From SZUA-378 sp036652815 (GTDB lineage Bacteria; Bacillota; Clostridia; Lachnospirales; Lachnospiraceae), in the NCBI GenBank assembly GCA_036652815.1, contig JAVVVE010000012.1, forward strand, positions 4,014 to 68,013: a DNA stretch of 64,000 nucleotides. The letters are read 5' to 3'. Below the pieces are notes generated by a model, which was not told where the DNA came from, made no database searches, and saw only the letters and a program-made list of their open reading frames with translations. A program made the translations under genes and the position numbers. Shown here piece after piece: positions 42,641 to 52,523 of the stretch; position 1 is the stretch's first letter; each line of letters starts with the position of its first letter.

Positions 42641-44035
42641 CTATTTAAAACTATCCAGCTGTCCTCTTCCTCTTGTCACATATCGTCCGCTGTTCTCTAC
42701 CAGTACTGCTCCATCTCTCGCTACCAGTTCCCCATGCAGATATACCTGTTCAGCCTTACCATGTACTCTTTGCCCTTCAAACGGACTATAATCCACATGT
42801 GCAACCTGATTAGCAACAGATAATACCCATTCACAGTCAGGGTCCCATACTACAATATCCGCATCACTACCGGGTGCAATACATCCTTTTTGCGGATAGA
42901 CTCCATATAGTTTCGCCGGATTCTCTGTTAGAAGTCTGCACATCTGCTGCAAGCTCAAATGATGCTGTAAGACTCCATACTGGTAAAATAGTACAGGTCT
43001 CGTCTCGACTCCCGGCATCCCTCCCGGAATCTTTGTAAAATCTGCCTTTCCCATTGCTTTTTGTGCCAGGGTAAAACTACAATGATCGGTAGACAATGTC
43101 TGAATCTGGTTTTTCTGTAAGGCACTCCACAGAACCTCTTGATCTTCCTTTTTACGTAATGGTGGTGCAATCACATACTTCAATGCTTCCCCATTCTCTA
43201 ATGCATAACAGGTTTCATCTAACAACAAATATTGTGGACAAGTCTCTAAGATCACACATTGTCCCCGCTCCCTTGCATATTGCACCTCTCTAAATCCTGC
43301 CGCTGAACTTAGATGTACAATAATAATAGGCGTATCCACCAATGCCGCTATCTTAAGCAAGCGGCTGATAGCTTCCGCTTCTGCTTCTGCCGGCCTTGTA
43401 AATGGATGTGCCAGTGCTGTTAGGTTACCTGCTGCCTTTTCTTCCGCTATCCTTGCTTCTATAATCCCTTTATTCTCACAATGAACACCCGCGATACCCC
43501 CCAGTACCTTCAGTCTTTTTAATACCTGATACAACTCTTTATCATCCAGCACCATATCATCATAAGTCATATATAGCTTAAAAGAAGTCACACCCTCTGC
43601 TATAATATCTTTCAGTTCTTCTGAGATAGGTTCCTTCCAATCTGAGATTGCCAGATGAAACGCATAGTCACAGGAGGAGCATGCATCTGCTTTATGATGC
43701 CAGTTCTCTAACGCCTGATGCAGGCTCTCCATCTTGTACTGTGTTGCAAAATCAATGAGTAAAGTCGTCCCCCCGGACACTGCTGCCTTTGTCCCTGTAG
43801 AAAAATTATCCGCCGTTACTGTACCTGCTACCGCAAGATCCATGTGGGTATGTGCATCAATAAATCCCGGAAACAAGAGTTTGCCGGTAACTTCCACAAG
43901 TTCTCCCGCTTCTCCTATTTCTTCCGCAGCGATATGTTCTGCCACCTTTATGATGATTCCATCTTCTATCAGAATATCTGATTTTTTACATTCTTGTCCG
44001 GATACTACAGTTCCGCCTCTCAGCAATTTTCTCAT
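42641..44035 (-). CDS. hydA: Dihydropyrimidinase/hydantoinase-like amidohydrolase (YgeZ/HydA type)
   Basis: 464 residues from the ATG at 44035 (GGAG eight bases upstream; an ATG at 44053 is possible). Cyclic amidohydrolase with metal motif PGFIDAHTHMDLAVAG, the carboxylated-lysine segment TSFKLYMTYDD, HCENKG, HLSSAAGF and STDHCSF. D-hydantoinase/dihydropyrimidinase enzymes open cyclic ureides; in gut-bacterial purine loci this one is thought to act on a ring-opened purine intermediate. It is the last gene of the minus-strand arm hydA-xdhD-ygfK-ssnA order, read from ssnA. Confidence 0.9.
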   Translation of the reverse strand: MRKLLRGGTVVSGQECKKSDILIEDGIIIKVAEHIAAEEIGEAGELVEVTGKLLFPGFIDAHTHMDLAVAGTVTADNFSTGTKAAVSGGTTLLIDFATQYKMESLHQALENWHHKADACSSCDYAFHLAISDWKEPISEELKDIIAEGVTSFKLYMTYDDMVLDDKELYQVLKRLKVLGGIAGVHCENKGIIEARIAEEKAAGNLTALAHPFTRPAEAEAEAISRLLKIAALVDTPIIIVHLSSAAGFREVQYARERGQCVILETCPQYLLLDETCYALENGEALKYVIAPPLRKKEDQEVLWSALQKNQIQTLSTDHCSFTLAQKAMGKADFTKIPGGMPGVETRPVLFYQYGVLQHHLSLQQMCRLLTENPAKLYGVYPQKGCIAPGSDADIVVWDPDCEWVLSVANQVAHVDYSPFEGQRVHGKAEQVYLHGELVARDGAVLVENSGRYVTRGRGQLDSFK

Positions 44036-44076
44036 ATCTACATCTCCATTCATCCAAGCTTATCTATTGATATTGT

Positions 44077-46632
44077 TTACTTGCGATATGCCGTATGTTC
44101 CAATGGCAGTTTGGTTCTAAATACTCCGTCATACTTATAATATGCTCCTTGCACTGCAGGTGCTGTCGGGATCGAAGTAATCTCTCCTATTCCGACGGCT
44201 CCATATGCTTTCGTATCCGGATTCGTCTCTATAATAATGCTCTGCACATCCGGTGTCTTATCCGCTCGAAACAATCCAAGTGTCCCCATCTTAGCCGTTG
44301 GTTTCCCCTGCGTAATCGGATAATTCTCAGTCAGTGCAAATCCCAAAGACATCACAACCCCACCTTCAATCTGTCCCTCTACCGATAAAGGATTGATGGC
44401 TTTCCCGACATCGTGTGCGGCAACTACACGTTCCACCGTTCCATCTTCTTTGAGCAGAACTACCTGCGTGGCATAGCCATACGCTACGTGAGATACCGGA
44501 TTCTTCTTGGGACTACCCATCGGGTCTGTTGCCGCCAAATATTCACCGTAATATTCTCTGCCATTTAACTCGGTTAACGTATGTCCTTCCAGATCTTTCT
44601 TTAAATGGTCACAGGCTCTGCGTGTCGCTTCTCCTGTTACCAGTGTTTGTCTGGAGCCGGATGTAGTGCCTGAATCAGGTGATAAAATCGTCTCTGCGGG
44701 TAGATATCTGATATCATCCCCTATCAGTCCGGTCGTTTCACACACGATCTGCTCTAAGACGGTGCCAAGTCCCTGCCCGATACAGGATGCCCCTGTACGG
44801 ATCTGCACTTTACCATCCGCAATCACCAGTTTGCATCTACCCCAATCCGGGATGCCGACTCCGACTCCCGCATTCTTCATCGCACAAGCGATGCCTGCAC
44901 GCGGATGCTGTTCAAAGATATCTTTTACCGCTTCTAGGGTCTCTACCAAGGCAGTTCCTTCTGTCGCAATCTGTCCATTAGGCAGTTCTTCTCCCGGACG
45001 AATCGCATTACGATATCGTATCTCCCATGGTGAGATGCCAACCATCTCTGCCAAAAGATTGAGATTACATTCACTGGCAAAACAAGTTTGGGTAACACCA
45101 AAACCGCGAAAAGCTCCTGCCGGTGGATTGTTTGTATAGACAGCTGTCCCTGTAATCTCTACATTATGATAATGATAAGGTCCTGCTGCATGGGTACAAG
45201 CTCGTTGTAATACAGGTCCTCCGAGGGAGGCGTATGCTCCTGTATCTGTAATGAGTGTCGCTTTTAATGCTGTAAGATTACCGCATTCATCACAAGCTGA
45301 TGTAAATTCCATCTCTGCCGGATGACGCTTGGGATGTATTAAGATGCTCTCCTGGCGAGTCAATTTTACCTTCACCGCTTCTCCCGTGTACCATGCCAGT
45401 AATGCTGCATGATGCTGGACTGATACATCTTCTTTACCACCAAATCCACCACCTACCAGCTTATTAATCACATGTACCTGTTCCGGTTTATATCCCAGCA
45501 TGCGGGCACACTCTTGTTGTGTGTCATAGGTTCCCTGATCCGTAGAATAGATGAGTGCATCTTCATGCTCTCTGTCCACTAATGCAACTGCACATTCCGT
45601 TTCTAAAAAAGCATGTTCTGTAAACGGTGTGGAATATCGCTTGGTTACCACATGTGCTGCTTCTGCAATGGCTTTGTCCGCGTCTCCTCGAACCAGATGC
45701 TCCTGTGCCAGAATATTACCTTCTGCATGCACTAAAGGTGCTCCCTCACGCAGAGCCTCTTCCGGCGAGAATACGCCCGGCAATTCTTCATAAGTAATCT
45801 CAACAAGCGATTTAGCCTGTTCCAAGAGTTCTAAGGTATCTGCTGCCACGAGACAGATTGCATCTCCCAGATAACGCGTCACTTCTCCAACCGGAATCAT
45901 GGTATCCCAATCATGTTTCAGATGTCCAACCACATTTTCTCCCGGAACATCTGCCGCTGTCAAAACTGCTTTGACTCCCTCCAGTGCCAATGCTTTGGAA
46001 GCATCAATCGACAGGACTCGAGCGCGCGGATAAGCAGCACGAACAGCACTGCCAAATAGCATGCCCGGTATCTCAATATCATCTGTATATTCTCCATATC
46101 CAAGTACTTTTTCGGGTACATCAATACGATGTGCTCTCTGTCCCACTCCTGTAATCATAGTTGGCGTTAGCTCTGCACAATTTTCACGCAGTAGCTTTGC
46201 AGCCATCATAATAGCATCTATGATCTTCTTATACCCTGTGCAACGACATATATTACCGCGGATTGCATAGGCAACCTCATCCCTGGTAGGCGATGGGTTG
46301 CGGTCAATCAAGCCCTTAGCACAGATTACCATGCCCGGAATGCAGAATCCGCATTGAACCGCTCCCGCTTCACCAAACGCATAGACATAGACTTCTTTCT
46401 CTCTTGGCGATAATCCCTCGACTGTGATAATCGAGCAGCCGTCAAACTTAGAGACTTTCTGTACGCAGGCTTTCACTGTCTTCCCATCTGCCAATATCGT
46501 GCAGGTACCACAAGCTCCTTCGCTGCAGCCATCCTTGACTGATGTTAGTTTGCAATCATGACGCAATACATCAATGAGCTTCCTATCTTCTTGCACCGAG
46601 ATGTTTGTTCCATTTACCACTAGGTGATACAT
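44077..46632 (-). CDS. xdhD: Molybdenum hydroxylase, XdhD-like (2Fe-2S and Mo domains fused)
   Basis: 851 residues from the ATG at 46632. The N-terminal plant-type [2Fe-2S] motif is CSEGACGTC, the second 2Fe-2S domain has CGFCIPGM and CRCTGY, and from about 165 the molybdopterin domain runs with VGGGFGGKED, PPAGAFRGFG and AYGAVGIGEITS (catalytic Glu). No FAD domain is present. The layout matches the selenium-dependent xanthine dehydrogenase group, in which selenium is a labile ligand and no selenocysteine is needed. It should hydroxylate or reduce purines such as xanthine/urate. It lies between hydA and ygfK. Confidence 0.91.
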   Translation of the reverse strand: MYHLVVNGTNISVQEDRKLIDVLRHDCKLTSVKDGCSEGACGTCTILADGKTVKACVQKVSKFDGCSIITVEGLSPREKEVYVYAFGEAGAVQCGFCIPGMVICAKGLIDRNPSPTRDEVAYAIRGNICRCTGYKKIIDAIMMAAKLLRENCAELTPTMITGVGQRAHRIDVPEKVLGYGEYTDDIEIPGMLFGSAVRAAYPRARVLSIDASKALALEGVKAVLTAADVPGENVVGHLKHDWDTMIPVGEVTRYLGDAICLVAADTLELLEQAKSLVEITYEELPGVFSPEEALREGAPLVHAEGNILAQEHLVRGDADKAIAEAAHVVTKRYSTPFTEHAFLETECAVALVDREHEDALIYSTDQGTYDTQQECARMLGYKPEQVHVINKLVGGGFGGKEDVSVQHHAALLAWYTGEAVKVKLTRQESILIHPKRHPAEMEFTSACDECGNLTALKATLITDTGAYASLGGPVLQRACTHAAGPYHYHNVEITGTAVYTNNPPAGAFRGFGVTQTCFASECNLNLLAEMVGISPWEIRYRNAIRPGEELPNGQIATEGTALVETLEAVKDIFEQHPRAGIACAMKNAGVGVGIPDWGRCKLVIADGKVQIRTGASCIGQGLGTVLEQIVCETTGLIGDDIRYLPAETILSPDSGTTSGSRQTLVTGEATRRACDHLKKDLEGHTLTELNGREYYGEYLAATDPMGSPKKNPVSHVAYGYATQVVLLKEDGTVERVVAAHDVGKAINPLSVEGQIEGGVVMSLGFALTENYPITQGKPTAKMGTLGLFRADKTPDVQSIIIETNPDTKAYGAVGIGEITSIPTAPAVQGAYYKYDGVFRTKLPLEHTAYRK

Positions 46633-46683
46633 AAACGTAACCACTCCTTTCTGACAACTGACAGTGTATACCACAAACATGCA

Positions 46684-49600
46684 TTATTGGAATAAATAGC
46701 GATAATCCCGATTCACGGTCTGCATGATTTGGCATAATCCTTCCGGTACCTGACTGGATGTATCACTTTCTTTCCATAGATACGTATTACCTAAGAATCT
46801 AACCTCACAAGTTAATTCTTCACTGTCCAGAATCGTAAATCCTTGATTTTCACTCTGCTCCATATCCGTCTTGGTCGCAAACAGAGTGAACTTATCCCGG
46901 TATGGTGCACTATCATATGGGCAGAAGCTTCTGCAGTTACCACATTCATTGCAAAGACTATCCACATGGATAATCTGGTGTTTGCTCATGCCCGGTACCA
47001 AAATAGATACATTGGCACGATTTGGACAGACCTCCACACAGTTCTCACATACAGTCGCACAAGTCAGACAACGTTCGCTCTCCTGTTTCGTGTTGATTCC
47101 TTCTGCAAGGATTCCTCTCTTCTGATAGCTATCCTGTATAGCTACCTCGATAGCTTCCTTAGATGCCGATGGAACATCTCGTGTGACAGCTTTTGAAAGA
47201 ATAGCCTCCGCTGCTTGTTTGGCATCCCGAATCGCTTCTACCACCGTACCCGGACCATATAATCCATCTCCTATTACATAAACACTGTTTTGATTGGTTT
47301 CAAGGCTGACTGTATCTACGACTGCTTTGCCACGCTCCGACACAGTAATACCGTTTTGCTGTAAAAATTCAGTTGGAACCTGTTCGCCCACTGCGCTGAT
47401 AACACTATCCGCCGGAAGGAATACCTGCTCCCCTGTTTCAACGACTTGACGTCTGCCCGATGCATCTGCATCCGCAAGCTTCATGACCTTACATACTAAT
47501 TGTCCCTGCTCCAGCTTAAGAGGAGATAACAATTCTCTGAATTCTATGCCTTCTTCCAATGCCATTTGCAATTCTTCTTCATCCGCCGGCATATACCGTT
47601 TGGTTCTTCTATATACCAGAGATACCTTGGTAACACCTTTCACTCTTTTTGCAGCTCTTGCTGTATCCATGGCTGTATTACCACCACCGATTACGATTAC
47701 CTGACTACCAAGCTTAGACTGATTCTCTGCCTTACCTGATTTAAGCTCTGCTAAGAAAGTAAGCGCGTTTAAAGTATCTCCACACTCTAACTGTAAGACG
47801 CCATGCTTTGATGCTCCTGTTGCTATTACGATATTGTCATATCCTTCTTGGCGCAATTTTTCTATGCTCTCAACCTTAGTCTGTAATCTGACCTCCATAC
47901 CCATCGCCTGTACCAGTGCAATATCTTTTTGAATCGCATCCGTTCCAATTCGGAATTCCGGAATCACATGTCTAATTACACCTCCAAGACTATCTGCCTG
48001 CTCAAATAATGTTACTTTCATTCCCTCTCTGGTAAGGAAATAAGCAACTGCCAATCCCGCAGGTCCACCACCTATCACAGCCGTTTTTTGCGTATAGTGA
48101 TCTGTTCTCGGTTGTATGTGGTTCATCAATGCGGTATAACCACCCTCCGCCGCTAATAATTTCATCTGTCTGATACGTACCGGTTCTTCGTAGAAATTTC
48201 TCGTACATTTACTCATACAGTTATGAGCACAGATGGTTCCTGTAATAAAAGGAAGAGGATTCTTCTCTGTAATCACGCGTAATGCTTCTTCGTATTTTCC
48301 TTCTCCGGCCAACTGCATATAAGTGGTAATATCTTGATGAATCGGGCAGCCCTCTTTACAAGGTGCCGTAAAGCAATCCATCAGCGGTACTGTTTCACGC
48401 ATCTTTCTCGATGGCAGTGGCTTAATAGCCTGCACATGGTGGTTATCTGTCAATGCACTCTTTGCTAATTGTTCTACTGCTTCTACCTGTACGCCATGAT
48501 ACACAACTCCTGCCTGCTCCAGACTCTTCGCCATCTGTGATAGCCTCTGATAACCGCCCGGTTTTAAAAGTGTCGTTGCTACCGTTACCGGCCAGATGCC
48601 CGCACCTACGATGCCGTTAATATTATGATAATCTGCTCCACCCGAATAGGAGATACGCAGTTTACCATCAAACTCTTTGGTTAATCTGGCTGCCAGAGAA
48701 ATGGATAATGGATATAAAGACTTCCCTGACATATACATCTCTTCCCCCGGTAACTCATTTTGCTTGATATCTACCGGAAATGTATTCGTTATCTTAACAC
48801 CAAACTCCAATTGATGTTTGGCTGCTAAAGCAAGCAGTCTTTGAAGCATCGGTACTGCATCCCCATATTGCAAGTCATCCTTAAAATGAAAATCTCCAAA
48901 AGCAACATAATCGTAACCCATATCATCCATTGTCTTACGTGCAAACTCATAGCCCAGCAACGTTGGATTGCATTTGATAAAAGTATTCACCCCTTTTTCT
49001 TCGATCAGGTAAGTAGCGATTCGTTCGATCTCCTGTGGTGGACAGCCATGTAGCGTAGACAACGTCGCTGAATTACAAATATGTGGCGAGATAGCCTCAA
49101 TATCTGCTGCTGTTACCTGACTAAATCTCGCAACCTGTTTCAGCAGATAGCTCTTACAAGACTGAAATGTCTCGTTATCTTCTGCATTCTTCAAGGTTTC
49201 AATAAAGTGATCTATCCTAGGCAATTGGATCCCTTCAAGATCATATCCAACACTCATGTTAAACTGAAAACCATCCATTGCTCCAAGACCAAATTCTTTG
49301 GCACATATCTTGCACAAAAACCATGCTTTGATATATTCTTCCAACGCTTGACCAACATAAAGTTCTGTAGACCACTCTACATTATAGCCTTCATCATCTG
49401 CCTTAATACAAGGTTTTGATACCGGCAGATCTTCCCCATCTATCTTCTGTACGGTCTTCAGTTCAAAGAATCTACTGCCGGCATAATAAGCTGCTACAAT
49501 ATTCTGCGTCAACTGCGTATGCGGTCCTGCTGCAGGTCCAATCGGTGTCTCCAAAGTTCTTCCAAACAGCTCTTTATTGTACTTACTCTGTGCGTGATAG

Positions 49601-49698
49601 GGACGATATACGCCAAATACGCTTCCCTTCTTATGATGTTCTTCTAAAATCCAATCAAGCATCTGCCCCAATGGCATCGGTGTCATTCTATCTCCCAT
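46684..49698 (-). CDS. ygfK: YgfK-type flavin/Fe-S oxidoreductase
   Basis: 1004 residues. A dihydroorotate-dehydrogenase-like barrel (about 30-400: TPIGPAAGPHTQLTQNIV, CNPTLLGYEFARK, YSGGADYHNINGIVG) is followed by a GltD-like part with PCKEGCPIHQDITTYM, AVIGGGPAGLAVAYFL and VIGGGNTAMDTARAAKRV, and a C-terminal ferredoxin with CLTCATVCENCVEVCP and CNECGNCRSFCPYDSAPYR. YgfK is annotated elsewhere as a putative selenate reductase subunit; in purine loci it is a good candidate electron partner for the FAD-less XdhD. AGGAGG precedes the ATG. Confidence 0.92.
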   Translation of the reverse strand: MGDRMTPMPLGQMLDWILEEHHKKGSVFGVYRPYHAQSKYNKELFGRTLETPIGPAAGPHTQLTQNIVAAYYAGSRFFELKTVQKIDGEDLPVSKPCIKADDEGYNVEWSTELYVGQALEEYIKAWFLCKICAKEFGLGAMDGFQFNMSVGYDLEGIQLPRIDHFIETLKNAEDNETFQSCKSYLLKQVARFSQVTAADIEAISPHICNSATLSTLHGCPPQEIERIATYLIEEKGVNTFIKCNPTLLGYEFARKTMDDMGYDYVAFGDFHFKDDLQYGDAVPMLQRLLALAAKHQLEFGVKITNTFPVDIKQNELPGEEMYMSGKSLYPLSISLAARLTKEFDGKLRISYSGGADYHNINGIVGAGIWPVTVATTLLKPGGYQRLSQMAKSLEQAGVVYHGVQVEAVEQLAKSALTDNHHVQAIKPLPSRKMRETVPLMDCFTAPCKEGCPIHQDITTYMQLAGEGKYEEALRVITEKNPLPFITGTICAHNCMSKCTRNFYEEPVRIRQMKLLAAEGGYTALMNHIQPRTDHYTQKTAVIGGGPAGLAVAYFLTREGMKVTLFEQADSLGGVIRHVIPEFRIGTDAIQKDIALVQAMGMEVRLQTKVESIEKLRQEGYDNIVIATGASKHGVLQLECGDTLNALTFLAELKSGKAENQSKLGSQVIVIGGGNTAMDTARAAKRVKGVTKVSLVYRRTKRYMPADEEELQMALEEGIEFRELLSPLKLEQGQLVCKVMKLADADASGRRQVVETGEQVFLPADSVISAVGEQVPTEFLQQNGITVSERGKAVVDTVSLETNQNSVYVIGDGLYGPGTVVEAIRDAKQAAEAILSKAVTRDVPSASKEAIEVAIQDSYQKRGILAEGINTKQESERCLTCATVCENCVEVCPNRANVSILVPGMSKHQIIHVDSLCNECGNCRSFCPYDSAPYRDKFTLFATKTDMEQSENQGFTILDSEELTCEVRFLGNTYLWKESDTSSQVPEGLCQIMQTVNRDYRYLFQ

Positions 49699-49735
49699 AA
49701 GTGTAGCCTCCTGTTCTTATTTACACGATCATTAT

Positions 49736-51070
49736 TTATCTGCTATTAATTCTAGTTGCCAGTTCTGCCGCTGACTGTCTGCAGTCCGCCATCACTTTTG
49801 CTTCGTCGATATCCACAAGGACTCTGTTTTGCATCAATATCTTACCATTGGCTACTGTAGTTGTAACACTGCGTCCTGTCATGCCAAATAAAATATGGCT
49901 GTTGCAGTTACCTGCATGCATCGGTGTTGGTGGCAGATAGTCTGTTACTATAATATCTGCTGCTGCTCCCTCTTTTAATACACCCAGCGGTGTCTCAAAA
50001 TATCTGCCTGCTATCTTTGCATTGCCTTGAAACAACATCTCCGGGACTTCACTCCATGCTGCATTTGCATCACACAGATGATGCTTATGTAAGATATTCG
50101 CTACCTTATAGGACTCAAGCATATCATGCGTATAACCATCTGTTCCAAGACCTGTTAATACCCCTGCATGAACGATCTCCATCGTTGGTGGGCATCCACA
50201 GGCATTTCCCATATTAGATTCCGGATTATGTACCACCATCGTACCTGTTTGATGAAGTAATTCCATCTCATGCTTATTAATATAGATGCAATGAGCCGCC
50301 AGTGTCTTTTCCCCCAAGATATCACAGTCCATCAAGCGGTCTATAATCCTCTTTCCATGAGCCTGTAAGCACTGATGCAGATCTTCTATCCCCTCTGCAA
50401 CATGAATATGATATCCGACCTCTTCCGGCTTATGCTCCGCACATAGTGCCATCGTTTCATCCGATATCGTAAAGGAAGCATGCATCCCCATCATACCTGC
50501 TATCATATCGCTTTTATCTGCAAGGGCATGTTTGATAAAAGAGGCATTCTCCAGCACTGCTTCTTTCGCTTTGTCCATACCATCCCGATCCGATACCTCA
50601 TAGCATAGACAGCTACGGACTCCTGTCGCCTTTGCTGCTTCTTCTATCGTAAATAGGGAATCTCTAATCGCTCCAAATCCGGCATGATGGTCAAATACCG
50701 TCGTAACACCATTTTTAATGGAATCAATATAGGTAGCCATCGCACTGAGTCTGATATCCTCTAACGATAGATTACGATCCATCGTCCACCACATCCCATC
50801 TAAGATGTCTAGAAATCCTTGCGGATGATATCCATCAATACTCAGTCCTCTTCCAAAAGTACTATAGATATGCTCATGTACATTGATAAAAGCCGGCATA
50901 ATCACACCACCATGCGCATCTATATATTCCGCATCCGGATATGCCTGTTTCATCTTAGCTGTTGTACCTACAGCCAGAATCTTAGTCCCCTGTGTAACAA
51001 CCGCTCCATCTTCCATAAATGGATTCAAATCATCTCTGGTAATCATTCTTCCATTCCCTATTATTAGCAT
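49736..51070 (-). CDS. ssnA: SsnA-type aminohydrolase
   Basis: 444-residue amidohydrolase of the SsnA/TrzN/guanine-deaminase class: metal motif PAFINVHEHIYSTFGRG, HIHVAEG (metal His), AAHCIYINKHE, and GLGTDGYTHDM. It probably deaminates or hydrolyses a purine-derived ring. SsnA sits next to ygfK in E. coli and many clostridia. AAAGGAG precedes the ATG; it is the first gene of the minus-strand arm and divergent from dpaL. Confidence 0.9.
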   Translation of the reverse strand: MLIIGNGRMITRDDLNPFMEDGAVVTQGTKILAVGTTAKMKQAYPDAEYIDAHGGVIMPAFINVHEHIYSTFGRGLSIDGYHPQGFLDILDGMWWTMDRNLSLEDIRLSAMATYIDSIKNGVTTVFDHHAGFGAIRDSLFTIEEAAKATGVRSCLCYEVSDRDGMDKAKEAVLENASFIKHALADKSDMIAGMMGMHASFTISDETMALCAEHKPEEVGYHIHVAEGIEDLHQCLQAHGKRIIDRLMDCDILGEKTLAAHCIYINKHEMELLHQTGTMVVHNPESNMGNACGCPPTMEIVHAGVLTGLGTDGYTHDMLESYKVANILHKHHLCDANAAWSEVPEMLFQGNAKIAGRYFETPLGVLKEGAAADIIVTDYLPPTPMHAGNCNSHILFGMTGRSVTTTVANGKILMQNRVLVDIDEAKVMADCRQSAAELATRINSR

Positions 51071-51103
51071 TGTTCCATCTCCTTTTCTGATTCATTTAAG
51101 TCT

Positions 51104-51132
51104 ATTTTATCATCTATATTTCGTAAATGCAA
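51104..51132 (-). promoter_or_regulatory. Candidate promoter of the ssnA-ygfK-xdhD-hydA arm
   Basis: Minus strand TTGCAT, a 17-base spacer and TAAAAT, about 35 bases before the ssnA start. Confidence 0.42.
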
Positions 51133-51183
51133 TACAAGAATACAAAAATTTTTAGATTACCTAAATTTTTTTTAGAAAAAGTA

Positions 51184-51211
51184 TTGAATTATTATTTTTT
51201 TATGCTATGAT
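51184..51211 (+). promoter_or_regulatory. Candidate promoter of the dpaL-ygeY-ygeW-arcC arm
   Basis: TTGAAT, a 16-base spacer and TATGAT, about 40 bases before the dpaL start. With the minus-strand promoter at 51104-51132 it leaves about 50 bases of AT-rich shared upstream DNA where a common regulator could bind. Confidence 0.45.
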
Positions 51212-51250
51212 GAGTTTAATGAAACGCAAAAACAGGAGGAGAATAAGAAG

Positions 51251-52456
51251 ATGAATGCAATGAAATGGAGCATCAATCAAATGCCAAAGACAGCCGACAG
51301 CCAATTACCGATTATGTCTATCGATGCGGTACGCAAGGCTCGCATATTCCATGAGAGTTTTCCACAATATACGAAAACGCCTCTGGTAAAACTTGACCAC
51401 ATGGCAAAGTTTTTAGGATTACAGAATATCTACATCAAAGATGAATCTTACCGTTTTGGTCTCAATGCTTTCAAGGTATTGGGTGGCTCTTTTGCCATGG
51501 CACGCTACATTGCCAAACAAATCGGAAAAGATGTGTCTGAACTGCCTTATCATGTACTTACATCAGAAGCACTCAGAAAAGAATTTGGGCAGGCTACTTT
51601 CTTTACCGCTACGGATGGCAATCACGGACGTGGTGTCGCATGGGCTGCTAACAAATTAGGACAAAAAGCAGTTGTTTTCATGCCAAAAGGCTCTACCGAA
51701 ACACGCCTTCAGAATATTCTTGCAGAGAACGCTACTGCTACTATAGAAGAAGTGAATTACGATGAATGTGTTCGTATGGCTGCCGATGCGGCATCTAAGA
51801 CCCCTCACGGTGTTGTCGTGCAGGATACAGCTTGGGATGGTTACGAAGAGATCCCGGCATGGATCATGCAAGGATACGGAACGATGGCTATGGAAGCCGG
51901 AGAGCAATTACAAGAATACGACTGTGACAGACCAACACATATCTTTATACAGGCTGGCGTAGGTTCTCTCGCCGGTGCAGTGCAAGGATATTTTGCAAAT
52001 CTATATCCCGAGAATCCACCAACCGTTGTAGTGGTGGAAGCCGACGTGGCTGCCTGCTTATATAAAGGATCCGTTGCTGCTGACGGTAATCTACGTATCG
52101 TCGATGGTGAGATGCAGACAATTATGGCAGGACTCGCTTGTGGCGAACCCAACACCATCTCATGGGATATCCTAAAGAATCATGTAGATACTTTTATTGC
52201 ATGTCCTGACTGGATGGCTGCCAATGGTATGCGTATGTTATCTGCACCAATCAAAGGAGATACGCAAATAACTTCCGGTGAATCGGGTGCCGCACCTTTC
52301 GGTGTGCTTGCCTGCATCATGCAGATGGATGAATATAAAGACTTAAGAAAACATCTAAACTTAAATGCAGATTCTAAAGTTCTTCTCTTTTCAACTGAAG
52401 GCGATACCGATCCGGAGCGATACCGTTCCATCGTATGGTATGGTCAGGAACGATAA
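51251..52456 (+). CDS. dpaL: Diaminopropionate ammonia-lyase
   Basis: 401 residues, fold-type II PLP enzyme. Lys75 in YRFGLNAFKVLGG is the Schiff-base lysine, ATDGNHGRGVAWAA the PLP phosphate-side loop and AGVGSLAGAVQGYF the glycine-rich loop. Known as YgeX in E. coli; it converts 2,3-diaminopropionate to pyruvate and two ammonia. AGGAGG precedes the ATG. First gene of the plus-strand arm. Confidence 0.95.
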   Translation: MNAMKWSINQMPKTADSQLPIMSIDAVRKARIFHESFPQYTKTPLVKLDHMAKFLGLQNIYIKDESYRFGLNAFKVLGGSFAMARYIAKQIGKDVSELPYHVLTSEALRKEFGQATFFTATDGNHGRGVAWAANKLGQKAVVFMPKGSTETRLQNILAENATATIEEVNYDECVRMAADAASKTPHGVVVQDTAWDGYEEIPAWIMQGYGTMAMEAGEQLQEYDCDRPTHIFIQAGVGSLAGAVQGYFANLYPENPPTVVVVEADVAACLYKGSVAADGNLRIVDGEMQTIMAGLACGEPNTISWDILKNHVDTFIACPDWMAANGMRMLSAPIKGDTQITSGESGAAPFGVLACIMQMDEYKDLRKHLNLNADSKVLLFSTEGDTDPERYRSIVWYGQER

Positions 52457-52523
52457 GAATCTATTTAATAAGAAGTAACCTTTAATGAGCATAGCTGCAA
52501 AAGCAGCAGAACAGGAGTACAAC

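Noticed and set aside
44077..46632. Selenoprotein with an in-frame TGA in the XdhD-like enzyme
   Set aside because: The frame is complete without TGA; selenium in this family is a labile cofactor and not selenocysteine.
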